A stretch of DNA of 64,000 bases from Tribonema minus (taxonomy: Eukaryota; Sar; Xanthophyceae; Tribonematales; Tribonemataceae). Of this stretch, positions 35,701-46,400 are shown in pieces (the first letter of the stretch is position 1; the number at the start of each line of letters is the position of its first letter). The notes under the pieces are model-generated. The model worked only from the letters and a program-made list of their open reading frames with translations. It was not told the DNA's origin and searched no databases. A program made the position numbers and the translations under genes. The stretch lies in assembly GCA_017506865.1 (NCBI GenBank), contig JAFCMP010000527.1, forward strand, positions 310,001 through 374,000, read 5' to 3'.

Positions 35701-38700
35701 TGCCGTAGACCATATTCATTGGAGGTGCTGTGTTGACCCTCTTGCTGCCTTTGATCCTTGAAGCAGTGTCGCCTGGCGTCTCTTGCGGTCAAACTTATCA
35801 TTCTCAACTCTCGTTGTTGCAGCGTCACAGACAACTTCACTGCAGCTATGTAAAACTTCCACTGCCTCTGACTGCAATGTGTCACAGCTGTGACCTACAC
35901 AGTTTGCACCATGATGCACTTGCCTGTGATCTGTTGTACTTTTGTACATTGTTGAACTGTGCTGTATGAATGTGTACCGGAGCAGTTCGGCAGCAGCTGA
36001 CGGTTGAAATTGCTGGGACATCAATGATTGCAGGTGCTATGGGGCTTGAGCTACCTACACTACGAGCGAAAGCTGCACCGCGACATCAAGCCTTCGAACA
36101 TCCTGATGAACAGGAAGGGGGAGGTGAGCACGTCTGGTGTACTGATGTGGCTTCTTGATGCGGCTTATTTGCTTGCTTACGTTCTTCTCAACAACAAAGG
36201 GGAGGTGAGCACCTCATGTGGTTCTACTGATGTGGCTTCTTGATGTGGCTTATTTAGCATGTTCCTGCTGCGAGTGTTCATTGGCAGCAAGGGGCCAAGT
36301 GCAGGTGCGCTGACGTTGCATGCGCACGCAAAAAATCAAAAGCGCGCATTGGCTCCACAGTCTGTGATAATAGTAGAGTAGTAGTAATTGGCAGTGGCTT
36401 CGGCTGCTGAACGCATGGGCATCGTTTGCAACTGTTGTTATGGTTGATCAGGCATCCAGTACTCTACAAGCTTCAACCGTGGTTCATTAGATCTGCCTAT
36501 CAACACATAGACTCCGCACAGCACCTTTTGCAGGTGAAGCACGCCTAACCCTAACCCTAACGCTTGGAAGCAGCGCACATGCCTCGCGCTGCGTAGTGCA
36601 TGAGAATGCCACTGCACACTTGGTGCTATATCCTGATCGCCCAGCCGAGCACACAGACAACTTCAGTAGCAACAGAATGGATTGCATACATACTGAGCTT
36701 TAACAACTTGTTGATATGGCTCTTGTCTCTGCCACAATGAGCAGGTTCGCCTCACCGACTTTGGGATAGCCACAGATCTTAAGGAAGACGCACTGGCGAG
36801 CACTGTGGTAAGTCCCAGTGCCATTCATTCATTCATTTGCTTGTTCGTTCACTTGCTCTGATGCGTGCATTCATGTACTCATTGCGGTCCTCTGTCATCA
36901 CAGTGAGGCATATGACTGCAGGCAAGCACAGTGGTAAAGTGTGTGTGTGCCTGCATCCAAGAATGAATGCGTAATTGCGACAATGTTGAAGTGCGGTGGT
37001 GGGAGACATGCGGAGAGTCACTCATTCCTATGTTGCAACTACGATAATCGCTGTCAGGCAGCAGGAGGGCGTGTCAAGCACCCTGGAATGTGTCGTAACC
37101 GTCAGTTTGACTTGGCATTGGAGCGAGCAAGGCCACTACATAGGTGAATTTCTGAAGCCTGTTGTACCGCGTCACCATTTCACGCGCACTGAATACCCTT
37201 GATACTTGGCCTGTACTTCCAGGTGCCAAATACAACTGTCGCTGTTTTTGAGGAGGTGGGTACATTACATCTGCTACATTCCACCGGAGCTGTGTTACGA
37301 GACAATGGATAAGAAGACTTTACCCTATGTTTCTATAGATGATGACTTGGCTTGAAACCATGTTTTGTTGGTTTTCAGGTGGGCACGTTCCGCTACATGT
37401 CACCGGAGCGGTTACGAGGCGATGAATACGGCGCTGCGGCTGACGTATGGAGCCTGGGCCTTGTCATTCTGGAACTGGCAACCGGGCAGGTGAGCACTGC
37501 CACCTGCCATCAACAATCAGCTCATTAATGTCTGCCAATGCTCTTTCATCTTGAGGTCACCGGTTCGGGCTACGGCTGGAATGCGGTGCTCCAAACAAAA
37601 AATGCTTCTATGTACTCGAATTTCATCAGTAAGCCTTATTTGATTGCTACTGCCGGGTTGGCGGCACCCGGCTGGTGCTTACCCCCTTCATGTGGTGTCA
37701 GAGCCTGACAAGTATAACTTAATTAACGTGATCTGCCTCTCTTCTGTCACCGTGTAAGTTCTTGGCTGCGTCCGATCGCATTGGACGATGTGCAAAGTGC
37801 AGGCGCAGTGTGCAGTCACCTCCGTTCAGTGAAGTGCTTCAAGCCTGTAGCTGAGAATCTGTGCACATTTCGACCCCGCGCGATACACGCTGTGCAAGCG
37901 CACTTTATACACACCATGGCCAGCCTCTTGCGACAACCAGTTGGAAGCGGCGCACCGTCTTGAAAAACTGGAGATACAACTGCACTTACAGCCGAAAATA
38001 CAAATGAACGTTACGTCCCGCACCTGCCTTGTCCAGTCATGACCCCGCCCATATCGTCTGTCCAACGCCGCTGCGTGCACGCACTGCAGGTCCCCTTTTC
38101 AACCTGCAACAACCAACTGGACCTGAACCAGCTGCTAGAGGAGGTCAAGGTGGAGATCTTCATACCATGGGGGCAGCGCTCAGAGAGCCTGTGTGAGGTG
38201 CTATCGGCCTGTCTACACACGGAGCCAAACCTGCGACTGCCGATGGCAGTGCTCTTCGACTCCCCACTCTTCGGTGAGGCTGGCTTTCGCACTCCAGTTC
38301 ATGTACTGATGCTTTTGACGATCACTTGCTGGGAGTGCTTTTGACGATCACTTGCTGGGAGTGCTTCAGAGACAGCGATTGCACAGAAAGAGCTTACACT
38401 CCGGCAATTCGACAGTCGATGAAGGGTCCTGCACTGTTCTTTGTTTGGACCCGTCTACAGTTCAGCGGCCACGGCTCATATCTGTGGTGCAGGGTGGTAG
38501 GGTAGGTATGTTTGTGGTTGTTGATCAGGGATTTTAACAACTTACATCTTCAGCAGTATACACCGAGATTGAACCGATGGCAACCAGGGAGGAGTCTGCT
38601 GTGCACAGGTGTTGCTTTGCATCAGGCTGACACCACGATGATGATGTAAGCCTGAGTGCACAGCAAACTTCAATGTGGTGACGCACCATGATCTACATTC

Positions 38701-41217
38701 GCCACGCTCACACACCATAGGCCTGTGCACAGGGGTCCATGTGCCTGTGGATGGTACACTGTGCGCCCGTTTCCTTGTGCAACATCACTAGAAGTTGATG
38801 CAACATAGAGAGTGCCTGCTCACCAGCCTGTTGCTCCACACTGTCAGAGGTAGACACAAGGTGACCAAGACAACAGAAGACTGACGCTAGTCGTGTGCTG
38901 CTAGAACTGAATGTATTGTAAGTCTGTCTTGGCAATTGTGACTGTTGTAACCGTCAAGCAAGTGTATAACTGCCATATGCTCCATCAGAGGTTATAACTT
39001 GGACTTGTGCTGTTGTGGCACAGCGGAGACGGGCATCTTCAGCCTGGACGAGGCCGTGGACATTCTTCGGTAAGACTGAGCACTGCCAATTTGCAACTTC
39101 GACTTTGTCTCTGTGTCAGGCTATGGTGTTTGAGGTGGAACGATACGATGACTCTTGTGCTAGCGCATACCATGATGGGGGCTCCTATGCAAGTGCTACA
39201 GGCGCCATGTAGCATCAAACTGACAGTGAGCCGTGTGATGATGGTCCGCGCATGGTGTCATGCGGTCCTGGCAGCTGTACTTCAGGCTGAAGTATAAGCA
39301 CACCATTGTTTCTAAGCATCCTGCGCGATGCTGTGACTATGTTGAACATTGACTGAAGTTGCATTCAGTTCTTGTCCCAACCAAGGTCAACCCACGTGTC
39401 CAGATTCGAGACACTGTCGCTGTCGCTGTCTGCACACTGTCGCTGTCACTAATGCCAGTTGCTTTGTGACTTGTTCATGGAAACGGATCAAAAGATCGTA
39501 GAGCTCTAGGTGACAATGCGTAGATGTTTGTGAAGAAACAGCAGTATCAACCAACATCACCGTACATCTGCCTCATCCAACCTGCATTGTACCCCTCTAA
39601 ACCAGCCCTGACCCTAGCCCTAATTCTAACCCTAAATGCTGTGCGCTCCATCACAGAGAATGGATAAGCACGCAAGATGTGCTCATGACGCCTCGCATGC
39701 TCTCTGCCGTACCCGGGGAATCCGCCCAAGAAGAGGAGCCAAGATGGAAATCGGTCTGCGACGGTAAGGCCCCTTGCTGCTGTCACCTGAGTGTGCTAAT
39801 GCGTTGTGCAAATTGAAGCATAACGGAAGTAGTACATCACTCATAGCGATTACTGGTAGTTGACCCGTGGCGAGAAACTCCCATGTACACTTTTGATGCT
39901 GTAAAGTCCCCAATGGGGGTAGGCGGAGGTATGTGTGCACTGGTGCCTCGTGATTGCGACGTCGGCGTCTGCACAGAGGCTGGGCACTGCTGCACCTGCA
40001 ACCATGTGGTGGCGCTCATCATCTGTCCCCTTTTTCCCCCGCTGCTGAGCAGCGAGCGAGCTGCAGCCCCTGCGGGCCGCACGCTGCTCATGATTGCAGC
40101 ATAATCCCCCACAACGGTTGAGCTCTGCTACACCAGCAACCATGTGGTGACGCTCCCCCCATTCCCCCCCCCTCCTGCTGAGCAGTGAGCGAGCTGCAGC
40201 CCCCTGCAGGACGCGCCCCCATTGCAGCAGTGACGGAAGAGGCTGAGGCAGACGAGAGCCACTCGTCCCCCGCGCTGCGCATGATCTGCACTTGGAACAG
40301 CAGCGACGGCGGAGAGGACAGCGCCAGCGACGGCGACTTGAAGTTGGATGACTTTGGGCAGCACGTGCCACTCAGGTATGTATGTAACTTGAAGTTGGAT
40401 GACTTTGGGCAGCATGTGCCGCTCAGGTATGCATGTATGAAAACGAATCAAAAGATCGTAGAGCTCTGGGTGACCAGGGATGGTCATGTAGCCGCAAGTG
40501 CCTTCCACCAATGACCGCGGTCGCTGCTGCTGCAGCAACTGGCCACGAGTCAAATAGTACCACCATATCCACAGTAGGCAAAAATACTTCTGTGTGCAAG
40601 CTTTCAGTGTTCTGTATCCGTAGAGTGGGGGGCATACCCTCGCCCCCTTCCTTCCCTCGCCTTTGTCGAAGCCCCCCCTGCTTAGCTGGTGTTGGGCCCC
40701 CCATCTCTGTAGGGAGGAGGAGTGTGGAGGTGTTTGTTTCATCTGGCACACTGGGCTTGAGCTCTACAGCTGACACTATGTGGCTAGAGCATTCTGCAGA
40801 ACAATTCGTTTGTTTCGCTGATGGTGCTATGTAGGTGTGTCACCACAGCCCGCCAAGGCCATAATGCACAGGGCATGCTTTATACCCCCCCCCCCCCCCT
40901 CCCCCCCCCTGCCCGCATGACACCCCTGCTTCACAAAATCAGACTTGAGGCCGTGGGCCCTGCAAGCTTCGCAAAGTGCCATTTTTTTTCACAGTTAGCG
41001 CTTCACCCTCTTGTGTAACGCCTGATGAATGCACAAGGGTGCTGCAAGCCACTGACAGCACCCCTCTACCCCGCATCCCTCCCCCCCCCCTTTCCCTTGC
41101 TCTCTCCACCTCAGGCACTTGGCTCATGGAGATGCGCCCGACGATGTCAACTTCAACTTGCGCTCCTTTGAAAAGACGCCTTCGCGCTCGCGGCTAGGGT
41201 TTGGCGGCTACCTGTAG
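32718..41217 (+). CDS. MAP2K/MEK-like protein kinase with C-terminal extension (eleven exons)
   Basis: Exons: 32718-32840, 34356-34475, 35468-35578, 36034-36123, 36745-36807, 37379-37489, 38090-38273, 39024-39069, 39657-39763, 40210-40375, 41115-41217 (TAG); all phases agree, giving 407 codons without a start exon. Kinase elements in order: Gly loop [11 protein letters not shown], Lys41 (LYAVK), helix-C Glu in [17 protein letters not shown] (Asp135), DFG (Asp153), then [14 protein letters not shown] and [15 protein letters not shown]. VGTxxYMSPERL with this short activation segment is characteristic of MAP kinase kinases. Aligning by length to MEK1, Thr168 matches the second activating Ser, while the first site is Ala. 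The tail after the lobe ([20 protein letters not shown]) is acidic, ends in a basic [14 protein letters not shown], and has no known domain. Introns contain several exon-junction copies. Substrate MAPK is unknown. Confidence 0.85.
33336..33424 (+). repeat. Short tandem duplication in a kinase intron
   Basis: CATTGTGCGCATGATCGCATG and CATTTTGTGCGCATGATCGCATG occur about 54 bp apart, each followed by a CCTCTC-containing block. Confidence 0.75.
36108..36257 (+). repeat. Duplicated kinase exon 4 end with 5' splice site
   Basis: The end of exon 4 (AACAGGAAGGGGGAG/GTGAGCAC plus about 45 intron bases) is repeated 81 bp downstream as AACAACAAAGGGGAG/GTGAGCAC. Both are followed by TACTGATGTGGCTTCTTGAT and GGCTTATTT. 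Confidence 0.9.
36544..36562 (+). repeat. Interstitial telomere-like repeat
   Basis: Three CCCTAA-type units (CCTAACCCTAACCCTAACG) inside a kinase intron. Related degenerate runs occur at 39,606-39,634 and 45,088-45,098, and in the opposite sense at about 231 and 26,775. Confidence 0.85.
37236..37312 (+). repeat. Relic copy of kinase exon 6 start with its acceptor region
   Basis: GAGGTGGGTACATTACATCT, then CTACATTCCACCGGAGC and GTTACGAGACAATGGATA, resembles the true exon 6 start (GTGGGCACGTTCCGCTACAT, GTCACCGGAGCGGTTACGAG) about 125 bp downstream. The copy has indels and a stop, so it is a dead duplication. Confidence 0.7.
38310..38365 (+). repeat. 29-bp tandem duplication in kinase intron
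   Basis: GCTTTTGACGATCACTTGCT followed by GGGAGT occurs twice, back to back. Confidence 0.9.
39479..39520 (+). repeat. Dispersed repeat, copy B (truncated)
   Basis: GGATCAAAAGATCGTAGAGC then TCTAGGTGACAATG matches the first about 40 bases of copies A, C and D, after which similarity ends. It lies in the kinase intron before exon 9. Confidence 0.8.
40335..40426 (+). repeat. Duplicated kinase exon 10 end with 5' splice site
   Basis: ACTTGAAGTTGGATGACTTT, GGGCAGCACGTGCCACTCAG/GTATGTATG (exon end at 40,375) is repeated 51 bp downstream with two base changes and an intact CAG/GTATGC donor at 40,426. The copy is in frame ([13 protein letters not shown] twice), so donor choice would lengthen the protein by one repeat. 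Confidence 0.92.
40431..40625 (+). repeat. Dispersed ~200-bp repeat, copy C (kinase intron, sense)
   Basis: Starts just after the duplicated donor (GTATGCATGTATGAAAACG), then ATCAAAAGATCGTAGAGCTC and GGCCACGAGTCAAATAG, ending near CAAGCTTTCAGTGTTC. Confidence 0.85.
40883..40908 (+). repeat. Poly-C tract
   Basis: Near-pure C run interrupted by one T. A similar shorter run lies at about 41,080-41,093. Confidence 0.95.
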
Positions 41218-43446
41218 CCCCAGCTAGCTACAACGGTTGACGTCTGATGCGCTCCCGCCGGTGCGCAGGCACAGCACAGTATGCCTCCCAGGACTCGCTA
41301 GAACGGGAGTCTGCAATATGCTGAAATGACTCAAAACAAGTGGTACTTCCAGCAATGGCCTTCGACCCCTCTGCCCAGGGGCAGTGCATCGCCCTACCCT
41401 TGTGTGCAGGGGGTAGTCCCAGCGACATATCTACTTCAACTTGAAGTACCCTCCCGCCGCAGGCGCCTCAAGCGGCGCCCTAGCATGCGGAGCTCCTCCG
41501 CTCTGCGCTGGATAAATTACCTTGAGGGGGTGAGGGGGAGGGGGGGGGTTGCAGTACACAATTAGCCCTTTATACCCTGCGCTAACAGCAGCCTTGCTCA
41601 GTGACTGGGAGGGGGGGCACACCCCCTCCTGGACCACCGCTGCATATGTGTATGTGGTGCGCAGGCAACGATATCCCCCCACTGGCAGTTTGGCTTTGCG
41701 CGGTGCAGTGCGCTTCAACTTCAACTTGAAACGTTGCTGACGGCTGGACTCTTCGGGGTCCCCTGCAGCGCAGCAGCAGCGCTCAAGCGCTCCTCTGCTT
41801 CCTTATGAGCACTGCCATGGTCGCATCTGGCACAGGGGCTGGGGCTCCCTCCCATAGCGTCTTGTGAGTAAATGCGGCTGCGCTCATGTGCCCTGCCTGC
41901 ATGACAGATGACTGCCCGTCGGCTACGACCCGGACATACATACCTACTGTATTGTGTAGTTTCGGCGCTGTCCCCTGTATGTATTCTCAGGCCCCCAAGC
42001 TGTGGTTTCGGGTGTGTGAGGGGAGGTCGAGGGGGAGTCTCTCGTCTAGTTCTTCTATTGCATGAGCCGTAAATGTGATGCTCCTCTTCAGGTTTCAGGT
42101 GTGCTGTTTTTGACGCTCCTTTCTGTTGTTGCGCCCTTGAAATGCCATTTTAGCCTTCAGAATGAGCGGCAACTGCGGTACCACATGGATAGCTAATTAC
42201 GTAAAACACTACCATGCGCATATAATGTGGGACAGAGGTGGCTGCACCCACATGCTTGTATGGCTTCTACTGAAGTAACATCATCATCCATGGTGTGCAG
42301 CTCACAGCCAGTTTTTGAGAGTCCTATCGTGACTGTATCACCAGTCTATAGGTGCGCCATTGTAGTTGATTACTTGTTTACAAATAAGCAAACCCCGGGG
42401 GATGCACATCAAGCAACTCAAACATCTGCAGGTGTGCGTTCCTAGAAACCTCGGAAATGAATCCATGTGCTCTGCTCTCAGTGTCATGTGAAGAATCACT
42501 TGCAGCCTGGAGGTGAAGAGCGGCCAGGTGATGGCGCATGCAGCTATGAACACAGTCACAGAGCACCACATGATGGCTTTGCTGCATGTGGAGCACATGT
42601 TGAAGCTGTTGACACGCATTCAAGAACGACAGCCCAAAAGCCGAAGAAGTTGAAGTCGGTGGCCTGCTATCAGCACCAGTTAGGGCAGCAAATGCAGCAG
42701 CATGACATGCACTTTGACATTGATGTCAGCAGACAGCAGCAGAACGAAGTCAAAAAGACACGCCAGATATGCAGTCAATGGAAAATTGGTCATGTACGAA
42801 GCGTGTGCTGGCTGCCCGCATCATTCACATGCGTACATACATGACACTCAGCCCGTTGAAGCCCCGCTTATGCAGTACGCCTCAAGAAGCAGCAGCAGTC
42901 GGAGCGCTCCCAATCGCCTTACTGCGCAGACCCCCTGGCACAGATCCTGTGGACGCTTGGGCCACAGCTGCGCGACATGAGCAAGTACTTCAGCTTCAAG
43001 TAGTGTATATGAGTTATGATGTGTCTGCTACAGATTGCTGTTCGTGGTGTATCAATGCTGCGCAGCACCACTGCAACTGGCACGGAAACTAAAGCTGGCG
43101 GCCAGTGTCTTGCTCCCAGCTTGGTCATAGGAGCTCCGTGTCGCTCTCGCAATGGCAGGACGAGCACGTGGCGAAAGGGCTATGGCGGGTGGTGATCACC
43201 TCTGCCCACTCAAAATGATGTGGTCGATGCCGCGCAGCACATGCACGCGAATGCAGAGACATGTCTCTGCCACGCCGCTTCCTGCTATGCCTTCCACGGC
43301 ATGTCCATGCGCCGCTCACTGTGCACTTCACCTCTTACTTCAACTTGAAGTACATGGCACACAGGGCCTGTTCATCAACATGCTCATGCGGCAATTTGTG
43401 GCAGGCCAACGTAGGGTGTCTTCCAAGGGGGGTCACTGTAAAAGTT
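41218..43446. other. Gap between convergent kinase and BPNT2 genes
   Basis: Both 3' flanks meet here. C- and G-rich runs dominate 41,400-41,760. Open frames are short and unrecognised. The motif ACTTCAACTTGAAGT or close variants occurs at about 41,432, 41,711, 42,987 and 43,338. Confidence 0.4.
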
Positions 43447-46400
43447 TTACTCAAGGTTCCCTCCCAGGTGCTCCAGGTACCACGCCTGGGACTCTGCCGA
43501 CTGCGTGGCCACGATGCCGTGCGTAAAGACGGTGTCTTCAGTGTTGTACCTGAGGCAGCAGAGCAGCAGCAAGCAGGAGCCACGTCTCACAATGCAATTT
43601 CTGCAAGTAGCACAGTCACATGGGCATACTTCAGGCGGGGTGAGGATCATGCCGCAGGCAGAAAAAACAAACATTGGCTTGCTGAACTGGAGTTTAGTAT
43701 GGTCTCCAGAAGCCAATCCGATGCCAGGTCAACCACCAGTGTAGCTTTCTGGCGCGGTAACAAACAGCTGTACATCACATGCGAGCGCGTCAACGATGTC
43801 AACGACACCAACAATGAGCAGCGTCGTCATGTCAATTGCGCTCTCCACGCTGGTCTTAATGCTTTAATCATAGTGGTTCTTCACAGTCGCGCATCCAGAT
43901 GCAGCTGGAAACCACTACATAGTATGTCGAGGCCAGGTTGGCGAGCTTTCTCCAACACAAAAAGCGAGCCACGGCGTCGAGTGGACACGATTCGCCTTGC
44001 GAGTTGTTTGTCGTGCCTTGCGTCAGTCAAGGAAGCGGAGTGATCAATTGTTTTCTGAGCAACACTGCAGGAATGACTGTGTCTGTGTGCGCTTGCATGA
44101 TGGCCAAACTACAATTAATGCCATCTCCGCCAATGACTTGGAGCACCGTATGTGTACATGTATATACATAGTCTACATGTAACGCACGCATGACGTGTAC
44201 ACAGGACTTCTTTCCACGAGTCCAAGAACTCAAGGACTGGCACCGCAAGGTGCATCCTCTCATTCAGTGTCGTTACAGAGTATGGGTATGCCTTGGTTGA
44301 CAGATGGCGTGCGCGTCAATGTACACTTTCTCATCGACGAGCACTGCGGAAAGCTCTTGTGGTCGTCACTTGCCACTTGACGCAGACGCTCCCGTCACAT
44401 TGCGTGGTGCCCACAGTCACCCTAACCCCAGCCCCAAGTACTCGCGGCAGTGCTCAACGACCACGGCCAGCGACTGATCAGCTGCCGCAAGACAAAGAGC
44501 GTTGCCGCTTCATCTCAACAAGAAGCAGCCTATATGCAACTTCGACTTCAAGATCTTTGAGTGCTTATAGAAGTAGTAGATACTTGAAGTATTTAAACTT
44601 CAAGTTCTTGAAGTATCTCACTTGAGGTGTTGCCCGTCAGCGTCTGTGAAGCCGCCTCCAATGGCGTGCAGCACGGCATCGGCAGCGCACACGTCCCATG
44701 ACTTGATCTTGGTGACGTGCACATAGGCGTTGGCAACGCCGTCCACCACTAGCAGGGCCTTGAACCCAGCACCTCCCGCTTGCAGCGATTTGTGACCGGG
44801 GAGGTACTTGGTGACCACGTCCTGTGTGCAGGGGAAGGGGTATGGGTATGGTCAGGGCATGGTATGGCTAGCGATGAATAGCATCCACTATGTGAAGCAT
44901 GTTGCGGGATTGTGCTGCAGAAGGGCAATGCTAATTGGGAGTTCACAAGAACAGGTGAAGTACATGTAGATGACATTGAGCAGTATGGGTGATACAACCT
45001 ACACAAGTCAATTAGGAGGGCAAGGGCAGCAGGGGTTTTTACACAAGATCTGGTGTGCCGTTGCAGCAGCGGGTCTGCAGCAAAATATACCCTAACCCTG
45101 TTCCTGGATATACCCAGGAGTGTGCCCAGGTTCTCAAGCATATGCTTGTGGTAATGCAAGTGAATGAGCAAAGGCACGGATTTGTTTTCATGACTGCACA
45201 GATACCATTCACCAGCCCATAGCCTTTCACTCATGCTGCAAGCGCAAAAACATACCCCAGGTGCTGTACGGCGCAGTGTGCGTGTTTGTCAACAATTACG
45301 GTTGAGGGTTGGGACTAGGGTTAGCAGTGCTGTCGGCTCGTCACCAACAGGACACGGGTGCACTCTCACCTCCCCTGCGCCGGTGTGACTTCTTGATATG
45401 GCAACTGTCTCTGCGGCCTCTCCCTCTGCTTGGTGTCTGCTTGGCCGTCCCCGCAATATGCCGCCCGCACCCGACGGGCCTAATTAGGATTGTGCAGCAC
45501 AGAGAGCGCAAGCGTTTCATAAGAAGACGCGTTGCGATTATTATGAAAGCAATTTCCTGTAATCATCTTGCGAGCTGATATGCAACACGCTGCCGACATG
45601 AAGTTGCGTGCCATGTATCATGACAAGCTTGAAACGCCCTACACATGTGCCGCCATGTGTCAAAGACAACTGCTCGCCAGCAGCAGTTGCTCAGTTGCCA
45701 CTGTGTTTCCTCATTATCCATCAATAGTGGCGGTGCGATGCGCCTGGCACGATTGAGTCACATCACTGAGTCCGAGTCACGAGTCACTCACCATTCCCAA
45801 TGACCCCCATGACCATTGGAGATTCCTCGAAGACCTGGTTGATGATGCCAGCTATGGGCCGTCCCTGGTACACTACGCACACCTGCGTAACATTGACATC
45901 GGATCATGGCGTTGGTCAGTGTTTGTCAAACACTGTTTGGACCGCACGCAAGTGCTAAGCTTGGTGCGCAGCACGTGCAAGCGTACGTCACGAAGCACAC
46001 ATACATATACGTATACGTATACTTACCAGGTCACCAACTCTGCACTATGCACACCTGTGCAACGGCCGAAATTAGAGTACTACAATGGTCATGGTTGTGT
46101 GTGTGGCTCGCTTACAAGGCTCGATTGCGCTGCATTTTGTTCGATCCACCGCGCTGCTTTGTGTAGGTTCAAATGCAGCATAGCCAGCGGCTCATCAGCG
46201 GTACATTGCACTATGCATTCAAAATGGTGCATGATCCGTTTATCAGCCATGCGTCAAACTAAACATGCGTAATATATAGGGGAGAATCACCGAGGTCCAA
46301 AGCGGCTTAGCCATTCATAACCCCCAAGGCATGGCAATGAATTTAAATACACTCACCATAGTGGTCACATACTCCAGCAGGTTCTCGGTGAACTCTTTGG

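Noticed and set aside
37223..37255. In-frame 33-nt cassette exon in the kinase activation loop
   Set aside because: It has GT/AG-like borders, but it overlaps a decayed copy of the exon 6 start with its acceptor region. The kinase joins perfectly and matches the family without it.
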